Below are positions 18,684 through 27,661 of a stretch of DNA of 64,000 nucleotides, piece after piece. Numbering within the stretch: position 1 is the stretch's first letter; the number at the start of each line of letters is the position of its first letter. The translations under genes were made by a program, and so were the position numbers. The notes under the pieces are model-generated. The model was not told where the DNA came from, searched no databases, and worked only from the letters and a program-made list of their open reading frames with translations. Where the stretch lies: positions 2,294,001 through 2,358,000 of the forward strand of contig OY776378.1 of assembly GCA_963675575.1 (NCBI GenBank), in the 5' to 3' direction. Origin of the DNA: JAGLOK01 sp963675575. Its GTDB lineage: Bacteria > Bacillota > Clostridia > Christensenellales > UMGS416.

Positions 18684-18703
18684 GGGAGCTCTATGGCTCC
18701 CCA
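18684..18703 (-). other. Intercistronic GC-rich hairpin between flgE and flbD
   Basis: A perfect 7-bp stem (GGGGAGC with GCTCCCC, 6-nt loop) occupies most of the 69-bp gap between the flgE stop and the flbD start. No T-run follows on the minus strand, so it is more likely an RNA stability or processing element than a terminator. Confidence 0.55.
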
Positions 18704-18726
18704 TATAGTTTGTTGGCCTTTAATAA

Positions 18727-19575
18727 CTACCTTTTAAGGTTAACCAATTCCTCAAGCATTTGGTCGGTAGTTGTAATTACACGAGAGTTTGCTTGAAATC
18801 CTCTTTGCGTGACTATCATATCGGTAAACTCGTTCGCCAAATCAACATTTGTCATCTCCAGAGTTCCTGGGTTAAGTTGTCCTGTTCCGCCGCTGCCCGG
18901 AGTATCCAAGTTCGCAGCGCCTGAGTTAACTGTGCTTCTATACATATTTTGTCCCACTTTTTCCAAGCCATTATCATTTGAGAAGCTGCCCAGAATAATC
19001 TGACCTATAACATGTGTGTCATTAGTCGCTTCGTCCAATCCAACGATTTGTCCATTGCTGCTTATTGTCACATCATAATAATTTGGGTCGATGACAACAT
19101 TGCATCTTATAGGATCACCAAATCCATCCAATACTAAATCTCCGCTTCCATCAGCTGCCACTTCATAGCCTTGGACAAAGTATCCGTTAGAGTTTACCAG
19201 ATTATTATCAGCATCGGTATAAAAATTTCCTGCTCGAGTATAGTTTAATGCTCCGCTATTGGAAATAACAAAGAACCCTTCTCCTTCAATGGAAAGATCC
19301 AAAGGATTTCCCGTATATTGAGACGAGCTTCTTGTCTGCATAACGTCTATTGTCGCAAGCGTCATGCCCAGTCCTATCTGTTTAGGGTTTGTTCCGCCGC
19401 TGTCAGCATCGGCTCCTGATGCCGGCGCCAAAGTCTGTGAATATATATCTTGGAATATAACCCTGCTGGATTTAAATCCAACTGTGTTTACGTTTGCTAT
19501 ATTATTTCCTATAACATCCATTCTTGTTTGATGATTGCGTAGTCCGGTAACTCCGGAATACAATGATCGCATCAT
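18727..19575 (-). CDS. flgE: Flagellar hook protein FlgE (FlgE/F/G family)
   Basis: FlgE builds the curved hook outside the cell. The N-terminal MMRSLYSGVTGLRNHQTRMD followed by GNNIANVNTVGFK is the rod/hook signature, and the C-terminal NVDLANEFTDMIVTQRGFQAN closes the coiled D0 domain. At 282 residues it is short for a hook protein but normal for Bacillus/Clostridium FlgE. It follows flgD, the hook cap, and precedes flbD, the usual FlgE context. GGAGG precedes the tandem ATG. Confidence 0.92.
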   Translation of the reverse strand: MMRSLYSGVTGLRNHQTRMDVIGNNIANVNTVGFKSSRVIFQDIYSQTLAPASGADADSGGTNPKQIGLGMTLATIDVMQTRSSSQYTGNPLDLSIEGEGFFVISNSGALNYTRAGNFYTDADNNLVNSNGYFVQGYEVAADGSGDLVLDGFGDPIRCNVVIDPNYYDVTISSNGQIVGLDEATNDTHVIGQIILGSFSNDNGLEKVGQNMYRSTVNSGAANLDTPGSGGTGQLNPGTLEMTNVDLANEFTDMIVTQRGFQANSRVITTTDQMLEELVNLKR

Positions 19576-19592
19576 AGTATGTTACCTCCGTT

Positions 19593-20237
19593 TTAAATTA
19601 TGTAATTGTCTTGTTCAGATATTTCGTGAATATCTGACACCTCTATTTCTCGTTCATCAACACAAGCGTAAATAACTTGGTCGCGTATAGTAATTTTCTC
19701 GACTGTGCCGGTCACTGTAACCAATTCACCGTCTTCGTTTGAGTAAGCGGCAGTAACCACCTTACCTATAAGATTTGCGCTTTGAAGTATATTTTCGTCT
19801 GTTGAGCTATCATCGGACAATGAATTCATAACTCCCACTACATCAGAAGCATTATATTTTTCATCCCCAACGAGAAGATAATCAATACCGTCTCGTTTGA
19901 CAACGCCATCCACTTTCCCAAATATCATTTCCGTATCAGCGCTGCCTTCCGATTCATTTTCAACATATACATATTTTCCTACTAAGTCGAAAGACTGGCT
20001 TGTGGAAAATGTTGCGCTAAGATTTTGTAACTGCTCCAGCATAGTAAATTGTGCCAGCTGCGCAATGAACTCCGTATCGCTTGTAGGTTCAAGCGGATTT
20101 TGATTTGAAAGCTGCGTAACAAGTATGTTTAAAAACGCATCTTTGTCCATTTCATTGCTTCTTGATTCACTTTGCAACTGAGCAAGCGTTCTAAGTCCGC
20201 TTGTCTGTGCTGAAGAAGTTGTTGAACTTATCTCCAT
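19593..20237 (-). CDS. flgD: FlgD hook assembly scaffold
   Basis: FlgD caps the growing hook and is removed afterwards. The 214-residue protein has the conserved N-terminal block DKDAFLNILVTQLSNQNPLE and AQFTMLEQLQNLS, followed by a beta-rich C-terminal half. It is exported by the flagellar apparatus and has no Sec signal. It lies between fliK and flgE, the standard order. Confidence 0.94.
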   Translation of the reverse strand: MEISSTTSSAQTSGLRTLAQLQSESRSNEMDKDAFLNILVTQLSNQNPLEPTSDTEFIAQLAQFTMLEQLQNLSATFSTSQSFDLVGKYVYVENESEGSADTEMIFGKVDGVVKRDGIDYLLVGDEKYNASDVVGVMNSLSDDSSTDENILQSANLIGKVVTAAYSNEDGELVTVTGTVEKITIRDQVIYACVDEREIEVSDIHEISEQDNYII

Positions 20238-20251
20238 TTAATTTATTCCTT

Positions 20252-21526
20252 TCATGCTATGAATTCTACGGAACTATTTCTTAACGAAAGATCCGCGTGA
20301 TCCATTATGGCATTGTAAGATATATCCTCAATTGAACTATCCTTTGCCATAAAGGCTCCCAAGCCTTTTTCAGCATAACTCATAAACTGATTTTGCCCTT
20401 GGAACTGTTGCTCTGTACTGCTAAACATAGGGCTTTCATACACAACCTCAATATTGGACATATTTATGCCTTTTTCCTTCAGCGCCTGACTAAGTTCAGG
20501 AAGCTGCTCGGAAATCAGCCCTCTCACATATTGATCTGCAGCTTTAATCTGCGCCTTCATCCCATCGCCATCCATAGTAATCTTTATGCTCAGCTTGCCT
20601 AAATACCCGGGTTTTAGCGTCACATCAAACTCTTTTTTTCCTTCTGTTTGGCTTGCGGTTATTTTTTGTGCAATCTTGGCTACATTCTCTTCCATGTCCT
20701 TTTGCAAAGGCTGTTTTAGCTCTATGTTTTCTTTAGTTCCAATTTCAGCTGTTTTCAAAGTTTCAGACGTGTTTTTATCCATAAAATACGCACTGTCGCT
20801 CTTCTCAGAGATTTTCTCTTTGTCTGTAACTTCTTGTTTATAAAAACCGATTTGTTTTGTTTTTTGGTCGATTGATTTATCCAGAGCAACTTTTATCATC
20901 AACTTAATTTTATCCGCACCTTGCGTTAAATCAGCTTTTTTTACTCCTGTATTGTTAGTATTATCGAAGGAGCATTGATACTCACCAATCAATTCTTCAA
21001 TCATTTGCACCGCTTCCTGCGGTATCTCCTGATTTTGATTGGCATTGGGCATCCTTGCAATTTCTTCAGAAGGCATTTTAAGATTTCCTATCATTTTGCT
21101 TATATCAGTTTTTTCTGTATCTTGATTTGTTATTGATACTATTTGTTCTGATACTTTGTCTATTATGCTTTCATCCGTGTCGCAGTCCAGCAATCCGAAT
21201 CCTTCGATAATGCCAACAATCCCATCCACAAGGTTTTGTAGATTAGAATCACAGCATCTGCTGTCCTCTTTCTCATTTTCACTGCCTGTTTGTTTTGATT
21301 CCGTCTCAATATCGGATATTTCTTCCAAAGTGTTCTTTCCCAAAAAACTAAGCATAAATAAATTCTTCAGGTCAGGCTCCAGTTTCATTTCCTTAGCATT
21401 TTGCATCTCTTGAGACTGCATAAAAATCTTGAACGTTCCTGGGGATTCGCTTTTTACTTCAACTTCAGCAGTGACATTTGAAAACTCACAATTTGGTACA
21501 ATATTTATAGCATCTATTTTTTTCAC
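20252..21526 (-). CDS. fliK: FliK flagellar hook-length control protein
   Basis: FliK measures hook length and switches the export gate from hook to filament substrates. The 424-residue protein has a long low-complexity acidic N-terminal region, then a C-terminal FliK domain (about 295-370) with FDVTLKPGYLGKLSIKITM and the following QLPELSQALKEKGI. The start is probably the GTG at 21526, which overlaps its own GGGAGG site; this is unusual and the exact start is uncertain. A second FliK-like protein is encoded at 51593-53191. Confidence 0.88.
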   Translation of the reverse strand: MKKIDAINIVPNCEFSNVTAEVEVKSESPGTFKIFMQSQEMQNAKEMKLEPDLKNLFMLSFLGKNTLEEISDIETESKQTGSENEKEDSRCCDSNLQNLVDGIVGIIEGFGLLDCDTDESIIDKVSEQIVSITNQDTEKTDISKMIGNLKMPSEEIARMPNANQNQEIPQEAVQMIEELIGEYQCSFDNTNNTGVKKADLTQGADKIKLMIKVALDKSIDQKTKQIGFYKQEVTDKEKISEKSDSAYFMDKNTSETLKTAEIGTKENIELKQPLQKDMEENVAKIAQKITASQTEGKKEFDVTLKPGYLGKLSIKITMDGDGMKAQIKAADQYVRGLISEQLPELSQALKEKGINMSNIEVVYESPMFSSTEQQFQGQNQFMSYAEKGLGAFMAKDSSIEDISYNAIMDHADLSLRNSSVEFIA

Positions 21527-21584
21527 CTCCCTTCTTGCTATTTTTTAAAATATGCCGAAAGAAAATCTTTCAACATATGATAAT

Positions 21585-22217
21585 CTATTCTACAGGTACA
21601 ATCTCTTCCATGATTATGTTTAATACATCGGCTGTCACCTTGGAATCCAAATAATTTAATATTTCCGCAGCTTTTTCGCTCGACATACTCTTCAGTAATC
21701 TGATAATGGCTGTAACATCACTCATCTTTGCTATAGCGGTTGCCGCTTTTTCAGACTCCATCAGCTCAAACATTTTTACCTCGGCAGTTAAGTCTTTTTC
21801 TATTACATCCCATTCAGCTTGGCGGGCGGCAAGCTCCTCTTCATCCTTTGCTATTTTGGCTTCCCTTAAATCCAAATCGCTTTGCATATCTTCAATTTCG
21901 GATGCGAGCTTATTATTGTTGAATATTTCATTATTTAGCTCTTCTTCTTGAGTCGCAATCTCAAGTTTTTTTGCCGCCAGCTCATCCAGTTGCTCTTGTG
22001 TCGGTTTTTCAAGTTCCAAGAAGTCAGCCAATATCTGATTGCTTCCAAGTAAATCAAAATATAAAACTGCGATAACTCCCATTATCGCTAATATCAATAT
22101 AATGCTGACAACAGAGGAAAAAGAGATACCTTTTTTCTTTGCCTTCTTTTTCTTCTTCACTGTCTTTTTAGGCGTACTCACATTTTTTGGCTTGGGAGCC
22201 TTAGTTTTTTGCTGCAT
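21585..22217 (-). CDS. MotE/YlxF-like membrane coiled-coil protein
   Basis: The 210-residue protein has a very basic N-terminus (KKTVKKKKKAKKKG), one membrane segment (about 35-53), a long coiled coil (80-150), and a C-terminal domain like the N-terminal domain of MgtE (MSDVTAIIRLLKSMSSEKAA). Proteins of this type, YlxF in Bacillus and MotE in rhizobia, sit between fliJ and fliK. Rhizobial MotE helps MotC, a motility protein, outside the membrane; a similar chaperone or stator-support role is possible here but not shown. Confidence 0.8.
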   Translation of the reverse strand: MQQKTKAPKPKNVSTPKKTVKKKKKAKKKGISFSSVVSIILILAIMGVIAVLYFDLLGSNQILADFLELEKPTQEQLDELAAKKLEIATQEEELNNEIFNNNKLASEIEDMQSDLDLREAKIAKDEEELAARQAEWDVIEKDLTAEVKMFELMESEKAATAIAKMSDVTAIIRLLKSMSSEKAAEILNYLDSKVTADVLNIIMEEIVPVE

Positions 22218-22225
22218 CCATCCTC

Positions 22226-22666
22226 CTACGAAGCGGCCACTTTAAAGGACATAATATCTTCGATTATTTTTTCTTGTTCTCTTTTTTCTTCCTTTAAATA
22301 CTCCTCATATTTCTTCTGCTTGAGATTATCTAAAGATTTAAGCTCTTTATGTATCTCTAAAAGCTTTAGCATGCATTCGGTTTTCTTTTTATTCTCAGCT
22401 TCAATTTTGTTTTTCTGGTTTGCCGTCTGAACAAAAATCTTTTTTAAGTAATTATTATAATGATTAAGGTTGTGAGCCTTGATAGAGTTTCCGATTTCTT
22501 TTGTCAAAGAGGAGTTTGTGTTTTCCAACTCAAAATACAGCATTTCAAGTTTTGCGCTCAATTCATGAAGTTTTTCTTCAATCTTGCGCATTTGTTTCTT
22601 TTCAAAATTCTCTTCTCTTTTTTTTATTTCATATAAAGTTTGTAATTCAAAAATAAATTTTTTCAT
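22226..22666 (-). CDS. fliJ: FliJ flagellar export chaperone
   Basis: FliJ is a small antiparallel coiled coil that docks in the FliI ATPase ring and helps gate export. The sequence begins MKKFIFELQTLYEIKKREEN and is almost all charged helix (about 146 residues). The start at 22666 gives the usual FliJ N-terminus; an ATG at 22684 would overlap the fliI stop by 14 nt. It follows fliI directly and precedes the MotE-like gene, as in Bacillus. Confidence 0.85.
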   Translation of the reverse strand: MKKFIFELQTLYEIKKREENFEKKQMRKIEEKLHELSAKLEMLYFELENTNSSLTKEIGNSIKAHNLNHYNNYLKKIFVQTANQKNKIEAENKKKTECMLKLLEIHKELKSLDNLKQKKYEEYLKEEKREQEKIIEDIMSFKVAAS

Positions 22667-22670
22667 ACTT

Positions 22671-23990
22671 TTATTGCCTATCATATATATTTGTTAGTAA
22701 TTCCATTGTTTCCTCCAATGAAAAATGTTCGGAAATTTTTTGTTTTAGCATTTCGTTAATTGGTTTGATTAATGCTATTGCTTGGTCTATCTCCTTGTTT
22801 GAGCCAGTTTTATAGGCACCTATGGAAATTAGGTCTTGAGCTTCCCGATATGTAGCCATAACTTTTTTTATAAAACCCGCTTTTTCCAAATGATCCTCGC
22901 CTACAATATCAGGCATCAGCCTGCTGACGCTTGCCAATATATCAATTGACGGATAATGATTATTGTTTGCAAGCTGTCTTGACAAAACAATATGACCATC
23001 TAAAATACCCCGGACCGTATCTGATATCGGTTCATTCATGTCATCGCCTTCCACCAGAACTGTATACATCCCTGTTATAGAACCTTTATTTGAAGCTCCA
23101 GAGCGTTCCAGAAGCTTTGGCATAATGGAATAAACAGAAGGGGTGAATCCTCTTGATATAGGAGGCTCGCCTATTGCCATACCAATTTCTCTTTGCGCCA
23201 TAGCAAATCTGGTCAAAGAATCCATCAATAATAAAACGTTTAGCCCTTTGTCTCTGAAATATTCTGCTATTGATGTGCCTACCATTGCAGATTTTAAACG
23301 CATAATAGCCGGCTGGTCGGATGTGGCCACCACAAGAATGGATTTTTTAAGTCCTTCTTCTTTTAAATCCTTCTCTATAAATTCGCGCACTTCCCGGCCG
23401 CGCTCACCCACCAAAGTTATTACATTAATATCCGCTTCGGTGTTTCGAGCTATCATTCCCATCAACGTGCTTTTGCCAACACCGCTTCCCGCGAAGATGC
23501 CCACTCTCTGCCCCCGTCCTATGGTAAGCAATGAGTCAATGGCTTTAACGCCTAAGGGAAGCAATTTGCTTATTCTGCTTCTTTCTAAGGGGTTTGGCGG
23601 CACATTATTTATAGGATAATATTCCGTTGCCTTGATATCGCCCAAGCCGTCCATAGGGTTTCCCAATGCGTCAAGCACTCGACCACATAAATCCAATCCA
23701 ACTTTAACTTTCAAAGTGCTTTCAGTAACTACTACATGGTTGTTTGGTCCTATCCCCTCAAGATCTCCAAATGGCATAAGAAGAATATTTTTTTCTTTAA
23801 AACCAACCACTTCCGCCAGCACATATCCCGTATGGCAATTGGTATATATTTTGCATATGTCCCCAATATTAGCACTAAGACCCACCGCTTCAACGGTAAG
23901 TCCTACAATTTGGCTGACTTTCCCCCCACATTCTACGGATTTAGTATCTTCAATTATTTTTTTGTATTTCTCAATTTCAAAGTGCTTCAT
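22671..23990 (-). CDS. fliI: FliI flagellum-specific ATPase
   Basis: FliI powers substrate delivery to the flagellar export gate and is related to the F1 beta subunit. The protein of about 439 residues has the Walker A block FAGSGVGKSTLMGMIARN near residue 165, the Walker B region VLLLMDSLTRFAMAQREIG, and the conserved GEPPISRGFTPSVYSIMPKL. The ATG at 23990 (MKHFEIEKY) is preferred; a GTG at 24005 lies further inside fliH. It overlaps the end of fliH by 14 nt, which suggests coupled translation. Confidence 0.96.
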   Translation of the reverse strand: MKHFEIEKYKKIIEDTKSVECGGKVSQIVGLTVEAVGLSANIGDICKIYTNCHTGYVLAEVVGFKEKNILLMPFGDLEGIGPNNHVVVTESTLKVKVGLDLCGRVLDALGNPMDGLGDIKATEYYPINNVPPNPLERSRISKLLPLGVKAIDSLLTIGRGQRVGIFAGSGVGKSTLMGMIARNTEADINVITLVGERGREVREFIEKDLKEEGLKKSILVVATSDQPAIMRLKSAMVGTSIAEYFRDKGLNVLLLMDSLTRFAMAQREIGMAIGEPPISRGFTPSVYSIMPKLLERSGASNKGSITGMYTVLVEGDDMNEPISDTVRGILDGHIVLSRQLANNNHYPSIDILASVSRLMPDIVGEDHLEKAGFIKKVMATYREAQDLISIGAYKTGSNKEIDQAIALIKPINEMLKQKISEHFSLEETMELLTNIYDRQ

Positions 23991-24714
23991 GATATTGTGT
24001 ATCACGTTGGATTAAAGAATTGGCAACTCTTTTCAGCTGTGTATCCACGCTTGCGTCGATAAAACTTTTTCCCGATTCTAAGATGCAGCCTCCTGCTCTA
24101 ACAGATACATCTTTGACAATTGTTATGGGAACTTCACATTGCAATTCTTTTTGCAGGTCTTCACACATATTTTTGAAATGTTTCTCATATTCTCTATTAT
24201 TGAGCCTAATGATAAACTTATCATCCTCATCCATCATGGAAAGAGTGTTTTTAACCATCCCTACAAATACTTTATCGTCATTTTCTAGTTTAGTATTAAG
24301 TATTTTTTCGGCAATGTTAATTGACAGCTTTAATGTTTTGTCCTCAAGTTCCTCATTTAAACGCATTTCATTGTCTTTTATTTCATTTAAAACAGTTTCT
24401 AAATGTGAGCTTAGCTTCTCACGAGTTTCTGCGAATTTCTTTTGCGACTTTTCTATTCCGACATTATAGCCCTCTTCAAAAGCCTTTTTTTTGATTTCAA
24501 CAGCTTCTTTTAATGCGCACTCAATAATTTCATCTCTATTTTTTAAACCAATTGGATTTTGTTGATTCAATCTTTCAGTTTTTGCAACACTATCTAGAGA
24601 TTCCGATTTAAAGGTATCTTCATTTATTTCATGGGGAGCTGGTACCCATTGTTTTATTATCTTTGCTTTATTTGGGCTCATTTGGTCCCATGTAGACTTA
24701 TCAATTTTAAACAA
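23977..24714 (-). CDS. fliH: FliH flagellar ATPase regulator
   Basis: FliH binds FliI and tethers it to the C-ring. The 245-residue protein is mostly charged coiled coil (75-150), followed by the conserved C-terminal VRAGGCILESGKSFIDASVD block shared with V/F-type stator subunits. The start is a TTG at 24714 with GGAGG nine bases upstream and overlaps the fliG stop by 8 nt. Identity is supported by its position between fliG and fliI. Confidence 0.92.
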   Translation of the reverse strand: MFKIDKSTWDQMSPNKAKIIKQWVPAPHEINEDTFKSESLDSVAKTERLNQQNPIGLKNRDEIIECALKEAVEIKKKAFEEGYNVGIEKSQKKFAETREKLSSHLETVLNEIKDNEMRLNEELEDKTLKLSINIAEKILNTKLENDDKVFVGMVKNTLSMMDEDDKFIIRLNNREYEKHFKNMCEDLQKELQCEVPITIVKDVSVRAGGCILESGKSFIDASVDTQLKRVANSLIQRDTQYHEAL

Positions 24715-25708
24715 TCAATGCATCCTCCGATTTCCTCAAAATGATTATTTCTCCAGCTTCGTCCAGCTTTCTGATTACATTGACGATGGTATGCTGTGCT
24801 TCTTCCACATCTCGGATTCGCACCGGACCCAGGAATTCCATATCTTCCTTGATTGTTTCCTGAAGGCGCTTTGAAATATTATCAAAGATAACCTTTGTAA
24901 CTTCTTGTGTTGCTCCTTTTAGAGCTATAGCGAGATCGTTATTATCAATCTCCTTAAGAACTGTTTGAATCGCCCTGCTGTCCAATTTAATAAGATCTTC
25001 AAATACAAACATTCGGGCTTTGATTTCTTCGGTCAATTCGGGATCGATTTGCTCCATATGCTCCAAGAGATATTTTTCTGTTCCTCTGTCTACAGAGTTC
25101 AGTATTTGAACAAGGCTATCTATTCCCCCGACATAAGCCTGTGAACCTTGACTTACCGCTGAAAGATTTTTCTTTAAAACCCTTTCCACTTCTTTAATAA
25201 ATTCAGGTGCGGAAACACTCATATTTGCTATTCTTGATATTACGCTGATCTGTTTATCAAGGGGCAAAGATGCAAGCATGTGAGCTGCCTGGTCAGGATC
25301 AAGATATGTTAAAACCAAAGCAATGGTCTGTGGATGCTCATTTTGAATAAAGTTAAAGACTTGTGTTGGATCAGCTCTTCTTACAAAGTCGAAGGGTCTT
25401 ACTCTTAAAGAAGAAGATAGTTTATCAATAAGATCGTTTGCTTTATCTTCGCCAAAAGCCTCTTGCAAGACCTCGCTGGCATAGTTTATTCCGCCCTCGG
25501 AAATAAACTTTTGGGCCATGCATATCTCTAAAAATTCGTTAAGAACAGATTCTTTTTCAGAAGGCTCGACATGCCCTACGCTAGTAATGCCAAGGGTAAG
25601 CTGCTCAACTTCCTCCTCATTGAGATGTTTATATATTTTTGCGGCATGATCTTTTCCTAGCATAATCATTAAAATCGCCGCTTTGTCTCTTGATCTGATT
25701 TCTCTCAT
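24707..25708 (-). CDS. fliG: FliG flagellar motor switch protein
   Basis: FliG receives torque from MotA and binds FliF and FliM. The 333-residue protein shows all three armadillo-like domains: an N-terminal FliF-binding domain (KAAILMIMLGKDHAAKIYKH), a middle domain with the EHPQTIALVL motif, and a C-terminal torque domain with the charged helix LDSRAIQTVLKEIDNNDLAI. The ATG follows GAGGG. It starts 9 bp after fliF. Confidence 0.97.
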   Translation of the reverse strand: MREIRSRDKAAILMIMLGKDHAAKIYKHLNEEEVEQLTLGITSVGHVEPSEKESVLNEFLEICMAQKFISEGGINYASEVLQEAFGEDKANDLIDKLSSSLRVRPFDFVRRADPTQVFNFIQNEHPQTIALVLTYLDPDQAAHMLASLPLDKQISVISRIANMSVSAPEFIKEVERVLKKNLSAVSQGSQAYVGGIDSLVQILNSVDRGTEKYLLEHMEQIDPELTEEIKARMFVFEDLIKLDSRAIQTVLKEIDNNDLAIALKGATQEVTKVIFDNISKRLQETIKEDMEFLGPVRIRDVEEAQHTIVNVIRKLDEAGEIIILRKSEDALIV

Positions 25709-25717
25709 TAATCCCCT

Positions 25718-27316
25718 CTACTTACCAAAATCTTCATATAACCATTTTCTTAACAGCTGAGCCACCGACTCGGGACTCTTGTTTATATATTTGCCAAGCT
25801 GATCCAAGGTCGTATCTTTTTTCTCAAAATCAATTTCTATTTCTTCCTCTTGTATATCATCGGATTTATTTAAAGTCGCATTAGCTGCTTTGACACTAGC
25901 TTCAGATCGAATCTCATATTCTTCATATTCTTCAACTTGTTCATAATCCTCATAATTAACAGAATTATCGGTGATGGATCTTATGATAGCCGAAAGCAAT
26001 ACAAGAATTAAGAGCGCCGCTAACGCAATTATTATATATTTGACAACTTCTGTCTTTTGAACACTTTCAAGTATTTCTTTTTGGCCAGAGAAAGCGTCTT
26101 GAATCTCAGTGTTTTCCATTTTCTTAAAAGGAAGCATCTCCACTGTTATCTGACCATCGCTGACTCCAATGGCATTTGAAACCAACTGTTTTACATTTTC
26201 CGTATAATCATACGTACTGTTTGAACTATCCAAAATAACCGAAACCGAAAGTTCTTTTATCGTACCTTTAGCATTTTCGATTAATGTTTTTGTTTCATTA
26301 ATCTCCATATTAGCTTCTTTGGTAACTTTTTCATATACATCATTGCTTTGGTCATCTGTAGTATATGTTGAGCCGCTTCCGTTTGATTCTATTCCCACAA
26401 CTCCACTGTCTTCGTAATTTTTAATTGTCTCTGACAGCTCCTGCATACTGATTACTATGCCAGTATTTCCTTCAACCGGAGGAGTGAACACAACAGATTC
26501 TGTGACCTGCTTGTCAAAATCCAATATTACATTCACTTCTGCAATTACGTTTCCTGATCCAAATACAGGCGTCAATAAATTAATTATCTGATCTTTCAGT
26601 CTTGTCTGAACGCTGTTTTGAAGATCCATCTGCGAATTTACGCTTTGAATTTCTGTTTCATCGTCAATAGAATAGAGATTCATTTGAGAATCAATTATTC
26701 TTACGTTTTCCAATGTAAGCCCTGCGATGCTTTTAGAAACAAGTTCCGCTATTGCTCGGACTTCGCTATTGCTAATTGTTTGTCCGCCTTTTAGCATCAA
26801 CATCACGGCCGCCGTTGCGGATTCGTCATCATCTGAGAGTACAAACGAGCTCTCCTCGGAGAGATTGAGGTTTACTACCGCATCCTCAACCTTGTCCATC
26901 TTAATGATGGTTCGCCTTATATTTTCCTGCAGTTGGAACTGATAATAAACATTCTTGTCCATATCAGTCGCGCCAAGTCCTGACGCGTTTTGGAATATAT
27001 CAAAATTAACTCCGCTGTTTGGATATCCCTGTGCGGAAAGCTGCATTCTAATCGTATCTGCTTGGCTTGCTTCTACTAAAATGGTGTCACTGCCGCGCGG
27101 TTTAGCGTCTATGCCCATGTCGGTAAGCACCTGTAGCACTTCCCCGGCATCCTCGGCCTCCATCCCACTGTATAAAACTGAATATGTTTTTTGGTTTAAA
27201 AAAGTAGCTGTAACCACAGCCAAAATGATAATTAGAACACTGAACACTACAATGCGTGTCAGCTTACCTTTTCCAATGCCCTTAATAAATGAAGATACCT
27301 TACTTAAAAGTTCCAA
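25718..27316 (-). CDS. fliF: FliF flagellar MS-ring protein
   Basis: FliF builds the membrane ring on which the flagellum assembles. The 532-residue protein has a membrane segment at about 20-40, two ring-building domains with the YSGMEAEDAGEV and NLSEESSFVL regions, and a second membrane segment near 430-448 (YIIIALAALLILVLLSAII). The FliG-binding tail is at the end (SPESVAQLLRKWLYED). It begins with TTG at 27316 behind AGAGG. It is the first gene of a long operon, with a consensus sigma-A promoter about 110 nt upstream. Confidence 0.96.
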   Translation of the reverse strand: MELLSKVSSFIKGIGKGKLTRIVVFSVLIIILAVVTATFLNQKTYSVLYSGMEAEDAGEVLQVLTDMGIDAKPRGSDTILVEASQADTIRMQLSAQGYPNSGVNFDIFQNASGLGATDMDKNVYYQFQLQENIRRTIIKMDKVEDAVVNLNLSEESSFVLSDDDESATAAVMLMLKGGQTISNSEVRAIAELVSKSIAGLTLENVRIIDSQMNLYSIDDETEIQSVNSQMDLQNSVQTRLKDQIINLLTPVFGSGNVIAEVNVILDFDKQVTESVVFTPPVEGNTGIVISMQELSETIKNYEDSGVVGIESNGSGSTYTTDDQSNDVYEKVTKEANMEINETKTLIENAKGTIKELSVSVILDSSNSTYDYTENVKQLVSNAIGVSDGQITVEMLPFKKMENTEIQDAFSGQKEILESVQKTEVVKYIIIALAALLILVLLSAIIRSITDNSVNYEDYEQVEEYEEYEIRSEASVKAANATLNKSDDIQEEEIEIDFEKKDTTLDQLGKYINKSPESVAQLLRKWLYEDFGK

Positions 27317-27425
27317 TTTCTAACCTCTTAACAGCATAACAAAATCTATAATTAATATTCAGTATTATCTATATATTGTACAAACTGAACATATAAATCA
27401 TCTATATATTGATTTAATATTTAGA

Positions 27426-27454
27426 ATTATATTGTATAACCTTCTATTTTTCAA
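27426..27454 (-). promoter_or_regulatory. Sigma-A promoter of the fliF operon
   Basis: On the minus strand TTGAAA (27449-27454), a 17-nt spacer and a perfect TATAAT (27426-27431) make a near-consensus vegetative promoter. Transcription would begin near 27419, giving a leader of about 100 nt before fliF. It would read into fliF and the fli/flg/mot genes. The remainder of the intergenic region serves the divergent flagellin gene. Confidence 0.75.
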
Positions 27455-27518
27455 GAAATATTATGTATAAATCATCATTATAAATGTAAACTTTTTTTAA
27501 TTTTATTTAAAATATTAC

Positions 27519-27546
27519 TAAAGTTTATCTTAAGTATTACCGATAA
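27519..27546 (+). promoter_or_regulatory. Sigma-28 promoter of the flagellin gene
   Basis: TAAAGTTT (27519-27526) and ACCGATAA (27539-27546) match the flagellar sigma consensus TAAAGTTT / GCCGATAA at fifteen of sixteen positions, with 16 nt between TAAA and the -10 box. The start would be near 27553, leaving a leader of about 110 nt. The gene for this sigma factor is at 36251-37030 and its anti-sigma factor at 33360-33644. Confidence 0.85.
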
Positions 27547-27621
27547 CTTAAACGTGGGAAAAGAATGTTGTTTTTTGTAATGGCGCCGTTATGATTAATG
27601 ACTTTTTGAATCCCGCAAATA

Positions 27622-27656
27622 GGCAAGGATGCCGAATAAATAAAATTCATGGAGGA
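27622..27656 (+). promoter_or_regulatory. Probable CsrA-binding region in the flagellin leader
   Basis: A hairpin GGCA-AGGA-TGCC (27622-27633) presents AGGA in a four-base loop, and a second GGA pair is the ribosome-binding site GGAGGA (27651-27656) just before the ATG at 27662. Two GGA sites about 24 nt apart, one in a hairpin loop and one over the ribosome site, is the arrangement CsrA uses to repress flagellin translation in Bacillus. csrA and fliW lie about 400-1000 bp downstream of the flagellin stop. Confidence 0.65.
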
Positions 27657-27661
27657 ATAAC

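Noticed and set aside
27631..27638. GCCGAATA looked like a second sigma-28 -10 box before flagellin
   Set aside because: No TAAA at 14-16 nt upstream, and it overlaps the hairpin near the ribosome site; the site at 27519-27546 is far better.
27317..27661. Search for a cyclic-di-GMP or other riboswitch in the fliF and flagellin leaders
   Set aside because: No conserved riboswitch core was recognised on either strand.
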